From contig JAIXQH010000052.1 in NCBI GenBank assembly GCA_027484055.1, positions 1-48,427 of the forward strand: a DNA stretch of 48,427 nt, given 5' to 3'. This document shows, in pieces, positions 7,432 to 15,279 of this stretch. The notes under the pieces are model-generated. The model did not search any database. It was not told where the DNA came from and saw only the letters and a program-made list of their open reading frames with translations. The position numbers were made by a program, and so were the translations under genes. Position 1 is the first letter of the stretch. Each line of letters starts with the position of its first letter. This DNA is from Verrucomicrobiaceae bacterium. GTDB taxonomy: Bacteria > Verrucomicrobiota > Verrucomicrobiia > Verrucomicrobiales > Akkermansiaceae.

Positions 7432-8193
7432 ATGGATCCCGCTGAAGAATTCACCACCATCGAGTCGATTTTCGTCCGCCACCGAAATGCACTGCTCATT
7501 CGTGGCCAATTCACCTCGATTTACACCGACTATTACCTCCACCTGATGCAGCACGGCATCCGACCGCCTTCGGATTTGGATCAAATGCTCAAGGACGGAC
7601 TCGCCATGCTCACCCTGCACTTGGTGGCACGGCCATGGGCGGAAACGATCGCTTGGACGGCCAATCTGCGGGCGCCACGGATCAACCTTTTTGTCACCGG
7701 CGGCTCCTTCGACGAGAACATCACAGGCCGCATTTTCACCGAAGATGTCCGCGAGCCGGATCGGAATTTTTTCTATGCCCAGACGACCAGCGTGGACAAC
7801 CCCGCACCCCGGACCTCGACGCTGGAGATTGACGGCAAGGATCCCATCACTTGGATTTCTCAATACTACGACCAGTCCGAGCAGCGCCCGGCCCGTGCCT
7901 TCCGCTTGGAGGATGAAAACTTCGTGCTGATCGCCGCGCAGCCTGACTGCGATCTGGAGTGGCTCGAAGCGCTGGACGCCGCTGCGGTGGAAAAAATCAT
8001 CGAGGTGGAGGAAACGACGGTGCTGGAGACACGGCGCTTCCGCTTTTTCTGCGGCTGCTCGCTTGAGAAAATCCTGCCCATCCTCGGCGGCTGGAAAGAG
8101 CGCCCGGACGCCTTATTTGAAGGGGCGGACGCCATTACTATCCAGTGCCCACGCTGCGCGGCGAAGTATGAGGTCACGCGGGATATGATTTGA
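7432..8193 (+). CDS. Hsp33-like redox chaperone family protein
   Basis: A 253-aa protein. The C-terminus has the Hsp33 zinc-switch layout, CxC in FFCGCSLEKIL and CxxC in QCPRCAAKYEV. In Hsp33 these four cysteines bind zinc and release it on oxidation, turning on holdase activity. The N-terminal domain (RHRNALLIRGQF, NLRAPRINLFVTGG) fits a diverged Hsp33 fold. It is slightly shorter than typical bacterial Hsp33 (about 290 aa), so it may be a variant rather than the main HslO. Association with two unknown paralogous proteins upstream is unusual and may indicate a client or substrate relation. Cytoplasmic. Confidence 0.7.
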   Translation: MDPAEEFTTIESIFVRHRNALLIRGQFTSIYTDYYLHLMQHGIRPPSDLDQMLKDGLAMLTLHLVARPWAETIAWTANLRAPRINLFVTGGSFDENITGRIFTEDVREPDRNFFYAQTTSVDNPAPRTSTLEIDGKDPITWISQYYDQSEQRPARAFRLEDENFVLIAAQPDCDLEWLEALDAAAVEKIIEVEETTVLETRRFRFFCGCSLEKILPILGGWKERPDALFEGADAITIQCPRCAAKYEVTRDMI

Positions 8194-8268
8194 AGCGGGT
8201 TGCAACGTTTCCGCGTGTCTGCTACTAACGGGCCATGACCGCTGTCAAACCGCCGGACGGATCTTCTT

Positions 8269-8481
8269 AAGAAACGAGATGCCTTCCTCACCATTCCTTC
8301 ACTCAAGGTTTTGCTATTTGTGGAAACGGCTAGCCCCTTGGTGATCGCTTACCGCCGCAAACCCGACGGCGGCTTTGGTGCCGAGCAATACTCCGGCCTA
8401 GATGCCGTCATCGCGCTGCCAGAGATTGAGGTCAGCCTCACACTCGCAGACTTGTATGAGCGGGTGGAGTTCGAGGCTTGA
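8269..8481 (+). pseudogene. C-terminal remnant of an Uma2-family endonuclease gene
   Basis: The frame from 8269 reads KKRDAFLTIPSLKVLLFVET, then GGFGAEQYSGLDAVIALPEI, and ends LADLYERVEFEA before a stop. This is the typical last third of Uma2-family (DUF820, PD-(D/E)XK-like) proteins. No start codon or N-terminal two thirds lies upstream; the sequence before 8269 is the end of the Hsp33-like gene plus unrelated spacer. I read it as a truncated, dead copy left by a deletion or insertion. Confidence 0.7.
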
Positions 8482-8533
8482 AGCTCTGCGCATCGTTGTT
8501 GCGCCGCGCCCACTCGGCGCTTACGACTCCCCC

Positions 8534-9454
8534 ATGCCAAGTCCACGCCGTTTCCACCACCGGTTATTCACCGATGTGGCGGCGCTTGTGGCCTTGAAAA
8601 ATGGGCAGCGCATTTCGGTCTGCATCCCCACCTTCAACGAGGCTGAAACCATCGGCCAGATCGTCGCCACCATCCACGCCGAGTTGGTGGTGAACCATGG
8701 ATTGGTCGATGAAATCCTTGTGATTGATTCCGACTCCACCGATGGCACTAGGGAACTCGCCGCTGCCGCAGGGGCTAGCGTCCATCGCTCAGCGGACATT
8801 GCCCCAAGCACTGGCACCCATCGCGGAAAAGGGGAAAATCTCTGGAAAGCCCTCCACATCGCCACCGGGGATCTCATCTGTTATGTCGATGGCGACATCT
8901 CCGATTTTCACTCCGGCTTCATCACTGGACTGCTCGGCCCCTTGCTGCAAGACGACTCGATTCACTACGTCAAAGCCTACTACGAGCGCCCGCTCGCCTA
9001 TGGTGACGAAACCCACTCCACCGGCGGCGGGCGGGTCTCAGAAATTTTAATCCGACCGTTGATTTCCCTCTTCTACCCAGAGCTCGTCGGCATTCTTCAG
9101 CCGCTCTCCGGGGAGTATGCAGCCCGACGCAGCACCTTGGCCGCACTCCCCTACCCGGTCGGCTATGGGGTCGAAATTGCCCACCTCATCGATCTCGCCC
9201 AAGCCGGGAAAATCCACCAAATCGCGCAGACCGACCTCGTCCGACGCATCCATCGCAACCGTGCGGACCAAGAACTCGGGCAGATGTCCTTCGCTATCCT
9301 CCAGGTGCTGCTCCGCCGACTCGAGCGGGATGGCAAGCTGACTCTGAATTTCTCAATCCCCACTCTCTACCAGACTTGGGCGATCAACGGGGAAAAGGTA
9401 GAAGCCATCCAGAAAAACATCCCCGAACCAGAACGTCCTGCACTTGGGTCATGA
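8534..9454 (+). CDS. gpgS: glucosyl-3-phosphoglycerate synthase
   Basis: A 306-aa family GT81 glycosyltransferase. ISVCIPTFNEAETIG and LVIDSDSTDGT give the GT-A nucleotide-sugar site, and CYVDGDISDF the metal-binding DxD. Further GT81 features are HRGKGENLWKAL and QPLSGEYAARR. The enzyme joins glucose from an NDP-glucose donor to 3-phosphoglycerate, the first step to glucosylglycerate, a compatible solute tied to nitrogen limitation and to methylglucose polysaccharide in other bacteria. No phosphatase gene (gpgP) is seen beside it. The ATG at 8534 excludes an N-terminal extension that would cross the Uma2 remnant. Its position just before nitrate-assimilation genes fits a nitrogen link. Confidence 0.8.
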   Translation: MPSPRRFHHRLFTDVAALVALKNGQRISVCIPTFNEAETIGQIVATIHAELVVNHGLVDEILVIDSDSTDGTRELAAAAGASVHRSADIAPSTGTHRGKGENLWKALHIATGDLICYVDGDISDFHSGFITGLLGPLLQDDSIHYVKAYYERPLAYGDETHSTGGGRVSEILIRPLISLFYPELVGILQPLSGEYAARRSTLAALPYPVGYGVEIAHLIDLAQAGKIHQIAQTDLVRRIHRNRADQELGQMSFAILQVLLRRLERDGKLTLNFSIPTLYQTWAINGEKVEAIQKNIPEPERPALGS

Positions 9455-9542
9455 GTGCGCCTCATTTCAAGCCGCACAGGAAAGAACTGCCTTTACTAGT
9501 TTTCAGGAACAATTGGCACTAGTTCCGCTAGGAGCGCTGCTG

Positions 9543-10595
9543 ATGTCCCTTTCCTCACGCCATCCTAGCAGTAAAAATCAAATTCGGCTGGGATTTGTCC
9601 CACTGACCGACTGCGCGCCCATCGCGGTGGCCCAAGAAATGGGTATTTTCAAACGCCGTGGACTGGACGTCGAGCTCTCTCGCGAACTCGGCTGGGCCAG
9701 CGTGCGCGATAAGCTGACATACGGCCATCTCGACGCCGCGCAATCCATCGCTGGCATCGCCCTTGCCCTTGGTTTGGGGATCAATGAAATGCGCTGCGAA
9801 GTCGCTGTGCCCATGATTCTCAACCTCCACGGCAACGCCATTACTCTCTCCAGCGAGGTCAGCCACAAGGAAATCGGCCGGGGTGAGGGGCTGAAATCTT
9901 TCCTCGCCCACAAGTGGAAAAAGGAGCGCCCCTTCACCCTCGCCGTCACCCACCGCTATTCCTCGCACCACACCCTGCTCAAAAGCTGGCTCGCTCGCCA
10001 CGGGGTCCTCGCGCCTGAGCAGGTCGAAATTATTTTCTTACCGCCACCGCTCATGCCGCGCTCGCTGGCTGCGGGCCACATCGACGGCTACTGCGTCGGC
10101 GAGCCTTGGAACTCCGAGTCCATCATCTCTGGGGCCGGTTGGTGCCCAGTCACTTCCTCCGAAATTTCTCGGGGCCATCCAGAGAAGGTGCTGATCCTCA
10201 GCGGGACCTTTCTCGCAGACCGCAGGGAAGAAAGCATCGCACTGGTGGCCTCTCTTCTCGAAGCTTGCCAACTCTGTGAGTCTCTCGATTTCCGCGAAGA
10301 ATTGATCTCAATCCTCGCCCAAAAAGCCTACACCGCCGCTTCCGAGGAAGTGCTACGCAACAGCCTCGGACCGGTTTTCAACACCGGGGTCGAGAGCGTC
10401 AATGCCAACGGGTTTCACATCTTTCACGGTGACTCCACCAACCGTCCCAGCATGGAAAAAGCCTCCCGGATCCTTTCAGAACTCCGCAACGCTGGTGTCA
10501 TTCCCGAAGGCACCTGCGGTGCGCTTTCGAGAATTTTCCGCGAAGATCTCTATCACGCTGCTGAACAATTGCTGCAGGAGCCTGCTTTTTTCTAG
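9543..10595 (+). CDS. NasS/NrtA-like nitrate-binding protein, cytoplasmic
   Basis: This 350-aa protein belongs to the CmpA/NrtA-type substrate-binding family (IRLGFVPLTDCAPIAVAQE, GIFKRRGLDVELSRE, DAAQSIAG, GYCVGEPWNS). It has no signal peptide or lipobox, so it is not a transporter component. It resembles NasS, the soluble nitrate/nitrite sensor that works with the antiterminator NasT. No ANTAR-type NasT lies in the window. The ATG at 9543 follows AGGAG by about nine bases and was preferred over an upstream TTG. Nitrite reductase follows directly. Alternatively it is a domesticated binding protein with another role. Confidence 0.7.
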   Translation: MSLSSRHPSSKNQIRLGFVPLTDCAPIAVAQEMGIFKRRGLDVELSRELGWASVRDKLTYGHLDAAQSIAGIALALGLGINEMRCEVAVPMILNLHGNAITLSSEVSHKEIGRGEGLKSFLAHKWKKERPFTLAVTHRYSSHHTLLKSWLARHGVLAPEQVEIIFLPPPLMPRSLAAGHIDGYCVGEPWNSESIISGAGWCPVTSSEISRGHPEKVLILSGTFLADRREESIALVASLLEACQLCESLDFREELISILAQKAYTAASEEVLRNSLGPVFNTGVESVNANGFHIFHGDSTNRPSMEKASRILSELRNAGVIPEGTCGALSRIFREDLYHAAEQLLQEPAFF

Positions 10596-10611
10596 AAACG
10601 CCAGGGACTTA

Positions 10612-10627
10612 GTCACTCATGAATGAC
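10612..10627 (+). promoter_or_regulatory. 16-bp imperfect palindrome between sensor gene and nirA
   Basis: GTCACTCATGAATGAC is a near-perfect inverted repeat (two mismatched central-flank positions) in the short gap before nirA. It could be an operator for a dimeric regulator of nitrite assimilation. No matching second copy was noticed. Confidence 0.25.
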
Positions 10628-10640
10628 CCTCATGTTTTAA

Positions 10641-12485
10641 GTGGCTAAAATTACTCCCCCTTCATGGCCCCGTGTCCGCCGTGGCACAATGGGTGCTGAA
10701 CTTGAGTCAGCAACGAAAGCCATGGTCGATTTCAACAATTCAGGATTCAGCGCAGAGCAAACCTCCTACCTCTCCGGCTTCGTCTCCGGCATTCTCCAGG
10801 CCAACGAGCTGCCTTTCCTCGGACAAGATGCACAAGCTCGCTTCACGCATGAGCCATCTCAAGCGGTCGAGACCGTCCACGGCACCCCAATCGAGGACCT
10901 CTGCCGCGAGGAGCAGATCAAACACGAAAAGCACGGCCTCGACTGCTATGACACCATCTGCGCCAACGCAGAAACCAACACCTTCCCGGTCGATGGCGAC
11001 ATCTTCCGTTACAAGTTCCACGGTCTCTTCTTCGTCACCCCCGCCCAGGAAAGTCTGATGCTCCGCTGCCGCGTGGCCGGTGGCGCACTCTCCACCCACC
11101 AATTCCGCGGGCTTGCAGAAATCGCCGCCGATTGGGGACCCGGCCACGCCGACCTCACCACCCGTGCCAATCTCCAGATCCGTGAAATCATGCCCAAGGA
11201 TGCCGCTAGCATCCTCATGAAACTCGCCGATCTCGGCCTCACCTCCCAAGGTGCAGGGGCTGACAACGTCCGCAACATCACCGCCACTCCCACCACCGGA
11301 TTTGATCCGACGGAACTGCTCGATGTGCTGCCCTACGCCCGCGCCATGCACTACGCGATTTTAAAAAACCGCGACCTCTTCGGCCTCCCGCGAAAGTTCA
11401 ACATTTCCTACGATTCCGGCGGTGCCATTTCCACCTGCACCGACACCAACGACATCGGATTCTACGCCGTGAAAGTTCTGGAAAACGAGCATGGCGTCAC
11501 CCCCGGCATCTACTTCCGCATGCAACTCTGCGGCATCACCGGCCACAAGCAGTTCGCCACCGACTGCGGACTCCTGCTTACCCCCGCCGAGACCATCCCC
11601 GTCGCCGCAGCCCTGATGCGCGTGTTCATCGAACACGGCGACCGCACCAACCGGAAAAAGGCTCGTCTTAAATACTTGGTCGATGACTGGGGCATCCCGA
11701 AAATGCTGGGGGAAACGGCCAAAAAACTCGCCTTCCCTCTCCGCCACTTTCCTCTCACCGCCTGCGAACCCTCACGCCCCAAGTCCAAGCATGGCCACCT
11801 CGGCATCCATCAACAATACGACGGCAAGCACTACATCGGCGTGCTCACCCCGGTCGGGCGCATGTCTGTTTCACAAATGCATGCCTTGGCCGACATCGCC
11901 GACGAGTTCGGACGCGGTGAAATCCGCCTCACCGTTTGGCAAAATCTCATCATCCCCGGCATCACCGAAGGCAATTTGCAAGCCGCCATCACCGCGATCC
12001 AAGCCGCCGGGCTGGATCACCGAAATAACAGCCTCACCGGCGGCCTCATCGCCTGCACCGGCAGCCAAGGTTGCAAATTCGCCGCTGCCGATACCAAGGC
12101 CCAAGCAATCCTCCTCGGCTCCCACCTTTCGTCCAAGATGATCCTCGACCAAGCAGTCAACATCCACCTCACCGGCTGCCAGAATTCCTGCGCCCAGCAC
12201 TACATCGGCGACATCGGCATGATGGGCACTCGCGTGAAAATCGAAGACGGCTCCACCGTAGACGGCTACAACATCGTGCTCGGCGGCGGGGTCGATGACA
12301 CCCAAGCCCTTGCCCGAGAAATCTGGAAATCCGTCCGCGCCGACGAGATGCCAGCCCTCATCGAGCAGATCCTCGTCGCCTATCTCCGCGACCGCCGCGA
12401 GGGCGAGAGCTTCATCCAGTTCGCCAATCGCCACAGCCCTGAGGAACTCAAATCCCTCTGCAATTTCGACCAAGCCGCCGCCTGA
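10641..12485 (+). CDS. nirA: ferredoxin-type assimilatory nitrite reductase
   Basis: A 614-aa siroheme / Fe4S4 enzyme that reduces nitrite to ammonium with six electrons. CTGSQGCKFA (C472, C478) and GCQNSCAQH (C513, C517) supply the four cysteines for the cluster that bridges siroheme. Two ferredoxin-like half-domains are visible: RGLAEIAADWGPGHADLTTR and LADIADEFGRGEIRLTVWQN. The GTG at 10641 gives the full ORF; ATG at 10689 is an equally plausible start as neither has a clear Shine-Dalgarno site. It is followed after 2 nt by a flavodoxin that may serve as electron donor. Sulfite reductase is the alternative family, but the nitrate-sensor context favours nitrite. Confidence 0.85.
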   Translation: MAKITPPSWPRVRRGTMGAELESATKAMVDFNNSGFSAEQTSYLSGFVSGILQANELPFLGQDAQARFTHEPSQAVETVHGTPIEDLCREEQIKHEKHGLDCYDTICANAETNTFPVDGDIFRYKFHGLFFVTPAQESLMLRCRVAGGALSTHQFRGLAEIAADWGPGHADLTTRANLQIREIMPKDAASILMKLADLGLTSQGAGADNVRNITATPTTGFDPTELLDVLPYARAMHYAILKNRDLFGLPRKFNISYDSGGAISTCTDTNDIGFYAVKVLENEHGVTPGIYFRMQLCGITGHKQFATDCGLLLTPAETIPVAAALMRVFIEHGDRTNRKKARLKYLVDDWGIPKMLGETAKKLAFPLRHFPLTACEPSRPKSKHGHLGIHQQYDGKHYIGVLTPVGRMSVSQMHALADIADEFGRGEIRLTVWQNLIIPGITEGNLQAAITAIQAAGLDHRNNSLTGGLIACTGSQGCKFAAADTKAQAILLGSHLSSKMILDQAVNIHLTGCQNSCAQHYIGDIGMMGTRVKIEDGSTVDGYNIVLGGGVDDTQALAREIWKSVRADEMPALIEQILVAYLRDRREGESFIQFANRHSPEELKSLCNFDQAAA

Positions 12486-12487
12486 TC

Positions 12488-13069
12488 ATGCCGCTCCACA
12501 TCCCCAACACCGCCCCCTTCACAGGTGCCCAAAAACAGTGGCTCAAGGGCTATCTCGACGCGCTAAACTGCGCGCTCAATCCCAGCTCCGGCGCCACCAC
12601 CACCGCAGTGGTCGCCCCGCCCGCCGGTCAGCCCGTCACCATTCTCTGGGGATCTCAAACCGGAAATTCCGAAGCGCTGGGTAAAAAGCTCAGTAAAGCC
12701 CTCGCAGCAAAAGGCCACCGCCCCACCCTCCGCGACATGGCCGACATTTCCCCGGCAGATCTCAACAGCATTGGGAATCTACTCATCATCACCTCCACCT
12801 ATGGCGACGGCGAACCACCCGACAACGCCGCCGCCCTCTACGCCGCCCTCCATGCGGCAGACGCCCCCGCCCTTCCGCAGCTCAACTTCGCCGTGCTAGC
12901 CCTCGGGGATTCAAACTACGCCGAGTTCTGCAAATGCGGCCGTGATTTCCACACCCGACTCAGCGCCCTCGGAGCCAAGCCTTTGCTCCCACTCATCGAG
13001 TCAGATGTCGATTACGACGCGCCATTTGCCAAGTTCACCAAGGAGCTGGAACTCGCCCTCAGCGCCTAA
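12488..13069 (+). CDS. flavodoxin-domain protein, probable electron donor in nitrite/nitrate reduction
   Basis: A 193-aa protein with a 60-residue N-terminal arm and a flavodoxin domain: WGSQTGNSEALGKKL binds FMN phosphate, STYGDGEPPDN and LALGDSNYAEFC contact the isoalloxazine ring. It resembles the flavodoxin half of CysJ-type sulfite reductase flavoproteins, including the N-terminal arm (FTGAQKQWLKGY), but lacks the FAD/NADPH half. It begins 2 nt after nirA, so the genes are almost surely cotranscribed. A partner reductase is needed and is not in the window. Confidence 0.8.
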   Translation: MPLHIPNTAPFTGAQKQWLKGYLDALNCALNPSSGATTTAVVAPPAGQPVTILWGSQTGNSEALGKKLSKALAAKGHRPTLRDMADISPADLNSIGNLLIITSTYGDGEPPDNAAALYAALHAADAPALPQLNFAVLALGDSNYAEFCKCGRDFHTRLSALGAKPLLPLIESDVDYDAPFAKFTKELELALSA

Positions 13070-13096
13070 GAGATTTTCACCCCGCTCACCCACAAC

Positions 13097-14683
13097 GTGC
13101 CTGCGACTCTCAATCGTTTACCAGCCCTGAAAAGCCAGTCCTCCGCCGAGCCGGGCAATCTCATCGACCAACTCCTCGCCGAGCAAAAAAAACTCCAGAC
13201 CCCCGTCGCCCAGTTTTCAGAAGTCCACCACCGCCGCGCACCGGACCTGGCCGATCACTACCGCACCCTCATTCCTCTCACCAAGCCCGGCTTCGGTGAG
13301 CAATACGCCTTTGAGGTTTCCCTCGACCGCTGCACCGGTTGCAAGGCCTGCGTCTCCGCCTGCCACTCGCTCAACGGACTCGACGATGACGAGGTCTGGC
13401 GCGACGTCGGCACCCTGCTCGGTGGAAAATCCGCCCCCGGCTGGCAGCAGACCATCACCAGTGCCTGCCACCATTGCGAAGATCCTGGCTGCCTCAATGG
13501 TTGCCCCGTCGGTGCCTACGAAAAAGACGCAGACACCGGCATCGTCCGCCACCTCGATGACCAATGCATCGGCTGCTCCTACTGCATCCTCAAGTGCCCC
13601 TACGACGTCCCAAAATACTCGAAAAAACGCGGCATCGTCCGCAAGTGTGACATGTGCCACCAGCGCCTCGCCGAAGGGGAAGCCCCCGCCTGCGTGCAAG
13701 CCTGTCCGACTGAGGCCATCCGCATTGTCAAAGTGACTCAAGGGCAGCTCATGCCGCGGCTTTTTGAAGCTGACATCGAGCATCCGCAATCCGCCTTGCC
13801 CTCCTCCGAAATCACGCGCCCGACCACTCGGTATGTCGGCCGTGAGGTGCCAGTGGGAGCCGGCCCTGCCGATCAACTCGCCCTCATCCCCCAGCACGCG
13901 CATTGGCCGCTTGTTTTCATGCTCGTTTTCACCCAAGCAGGCATCGGTCTGCTGCTCGGCAGTGAATCCACCACCGCAACCCTCACCGGGGCTTTGATCT
14001 TCTACGCCGGCATGCTCGCCTCCGTCTTCCATCTCGGTCAACCGCTGAAAGCCTGGCGCTTTTTCATCGGCTTGCGCACGTCCTGGTTATCCCGGGAAAT
14101 TCTCGCCTTCTCGCTCTTTGCCCCCCTGCCCTTCGTCCTCAGCAGTCTGCCCTTGCTGCCGGATTTTCCTTTTAAAGCACTGACTTCACAGCTCGCGGCC
14201 CTGTCAGTCTTACCCCTTGGCATCATCGCCGTCTTCACCAGCGTGATGATCTACCACGACACCCATCGCGCCCTCTGGCGCTTTCCGCTTGGGGCTTGCC
14301 GTTTCTTCGGCACGGTCGCCAGCTTCGCCGCGCTTGCGCAACTCATGGCCAGCCCGTCGAGCGGTCTTCTCCAAGGTTTCTACGCCGCCGCCATCCTGCT
14401 CAAGCTCAGCCCAGAGCTCCGCCTGCTAAAACTCGCCAAGGCCAAAGACGTCCCGTGGACCGCCGATATCCACGGTGCCCGCCTCCAGCTCGGTCCACTC
14501 CGCACGATACTCCGCTGCCGTCTCGCCCTCAGCCTCGCCGCCCTTGTGCTCGGACCGTTCCAACCATGGCTCGCCGTGCCGATCCTGCTAGTGGCCGAAG
14601 TGCTGGAGCGGCAACTCTTTTTCCAATCCGTGCACGCTCCGAAAATGCCCGGGAATTTCGGCCCACAGTCGAAGCATGGGTGA
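13097..14683 (+). CDS. fused DmsB-like iron-sulfur / DmsC-like membrane anchor protein
   Basis: A 528-aa fusion. Residues 70-215 are a DmsB/NrfC-type ferredoxin with four cysteine groups (CTGCKACVSAC, CHHCEDPGCLNGCP, CIGCSYCILKCP, CDMCHQRL...CVQACP) for up to four 4Fe-4S clusters. Residues 265-515 hold about eight hydrophobic helices like DmsC, the quinol-oxidising anchor. In related bacteria such fusions feed a molybdopterin oxidoreductase, here expected to be an assimilatory nitrate reductase. That catalytic gene is missing: the next DNA is a repeat array and then genes on the other strand. The start is GTG, 27 nt after the flavodoxin gene. No Tat signal is visible, so the clusters may face the cytoplasm. 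Confidence 0.8.
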   Translation: MPATLNRLPALKSQSSAEPGNLIDQLLAEQKKLQTPVAQFSEVHHRRAPDLADHYRTLIPLTKPGFGEQYAFEVSLDRCTGCKACVSACHSLNGLDDDEVWRDVGTLLGGKSAPGWQQTITSACHHCEDPGCLNGCPVGAYEKDADTGIVRHLDDQCIGCSYCILKCPYDVPKYSKKRGIVRKCDMCHQRLAEGEAPACVQACPTEAIRIVKVTQGQLMPRLFEADIEHPQSALPSSEITRPTTRYVGREVPVGAGPADQLALIPQHAHWPLVFMLVFTQAGIGLLLGSESTTATLTGALIFYAGMLASVFHLGQPLKAWRFFIGLRTSWLSREILAFSLFAPLPFVLSSLPLLPDFPFKALTSQLAALSVLPLGIIAVFTSVMIYHDTHRALWRFPLGACRFFGTVASFAALAQLMASPSSGLLQGFYAAAILLKLSPELRLLKLAKAKDVPWTADIHGARLQLGPLRTILRCRLALSLAALVLGPFQPWLAVPILLVAEVLERQLFFQSVHAPKMPGNFGPQSKHG

Positions 14684-14800
14684 GGAGATTTCGTAAAGAC
14701 ACGGAAGCCTTCTTCCAACGGTGTCCAACTACCAAGCGCTGACACCTCTCTCCACAAAGAATTCCCGTTCATCCGGCAAAAACCGCAAACTGCGGCTCTC

Positions 14801-15073
14801 ATGTTTCAGCGCCAGCCCTCCATGCTTCGCCTGCAAATTCCTATGTTTCACTTGAAGACGCCTATGCTTGACCTCAACTGATCAAAGTTCGGCATAAAAA
14901 TGCCCATGTTTGGCCGCAAGGGGTCAAAGTTCCACATTGAGACGCCTATGTTTGGCATGAAGACGCCTATTTTTGACATGTAGACCTCTATGTTTGAGGT
15001 GAAGAGCGTTATGTTTGAGGTGAAGACGCCTATGTTTGACCTCAAGATGCCTATGTTTCGGGTCGAAATCCGT
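14801..15073. repeat. thirteen imperfect tandem units of exactly 21 bp
   Basis: An ATGTTT-type core recurs at 14801, 14822, 14843, 14864, 14885, 14906, 14927, 14948, 14969, 14990, 15011, 15032 and 15053, a strict 21-bp period. Consensus is near ATGTTTGACNTGAAGACGCCT; two units (14885, 14927) have AAGTTC instead. On the plus strand the array would encode heptapeptides like MFDLKTP but with two stops; on the minus strand LKHRRLH-type heptads are open to 15190. No spacers exist, so it is not CRISPR. It lies in the 596-bp gap between the DmsBC fusion and the helicase. Confidence 0.9.
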
Positions 15074-15279
15074 TTCCGCCTCCTGTAAGTGGCTGATTTT
15101 CAAATAGATACCCTGGACATCGGGAATCGCAGGGGCGTGTGCGGTGGAGCCTTTGCGACCTTGCACGGCGGCGAGGTCGTTTTTCATCAAGGAGCGTGAC
15201 TTCTTTGAATGACTTTCAGCATCTATGCCAGCCGCCCGATCAAAGGCGGCAAAACCCCACAGCGCCGCCAGCTTACGCT
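15074..15279. other. spacer after the repeat array, no clear gene
   Basis: A minus-strand ORF (14924-15190) covers part of this stretch and enters the repeats. Its non-repeat part (KNDLAAVQGRKGSTAHAP, DVQGIYLKISHLQEAETDFD) looks somewhat protein-like and could be the start of a gene whose remainder became or was invaded by the 21-bp units. I do not recognise it. Confidence 0.3.

Noticed and set aside
14801..15073. CRISPR array
   Set aside because: Units abut without spacers, the period is 21 bp, and no cas genes are near.
14848..15190. Small minus-strand ORFs made of heptads
   Set aside because: They are produced by the 21-bp period (a multiple of three) and are open in more than one frame, so openness is not evidence of coding.
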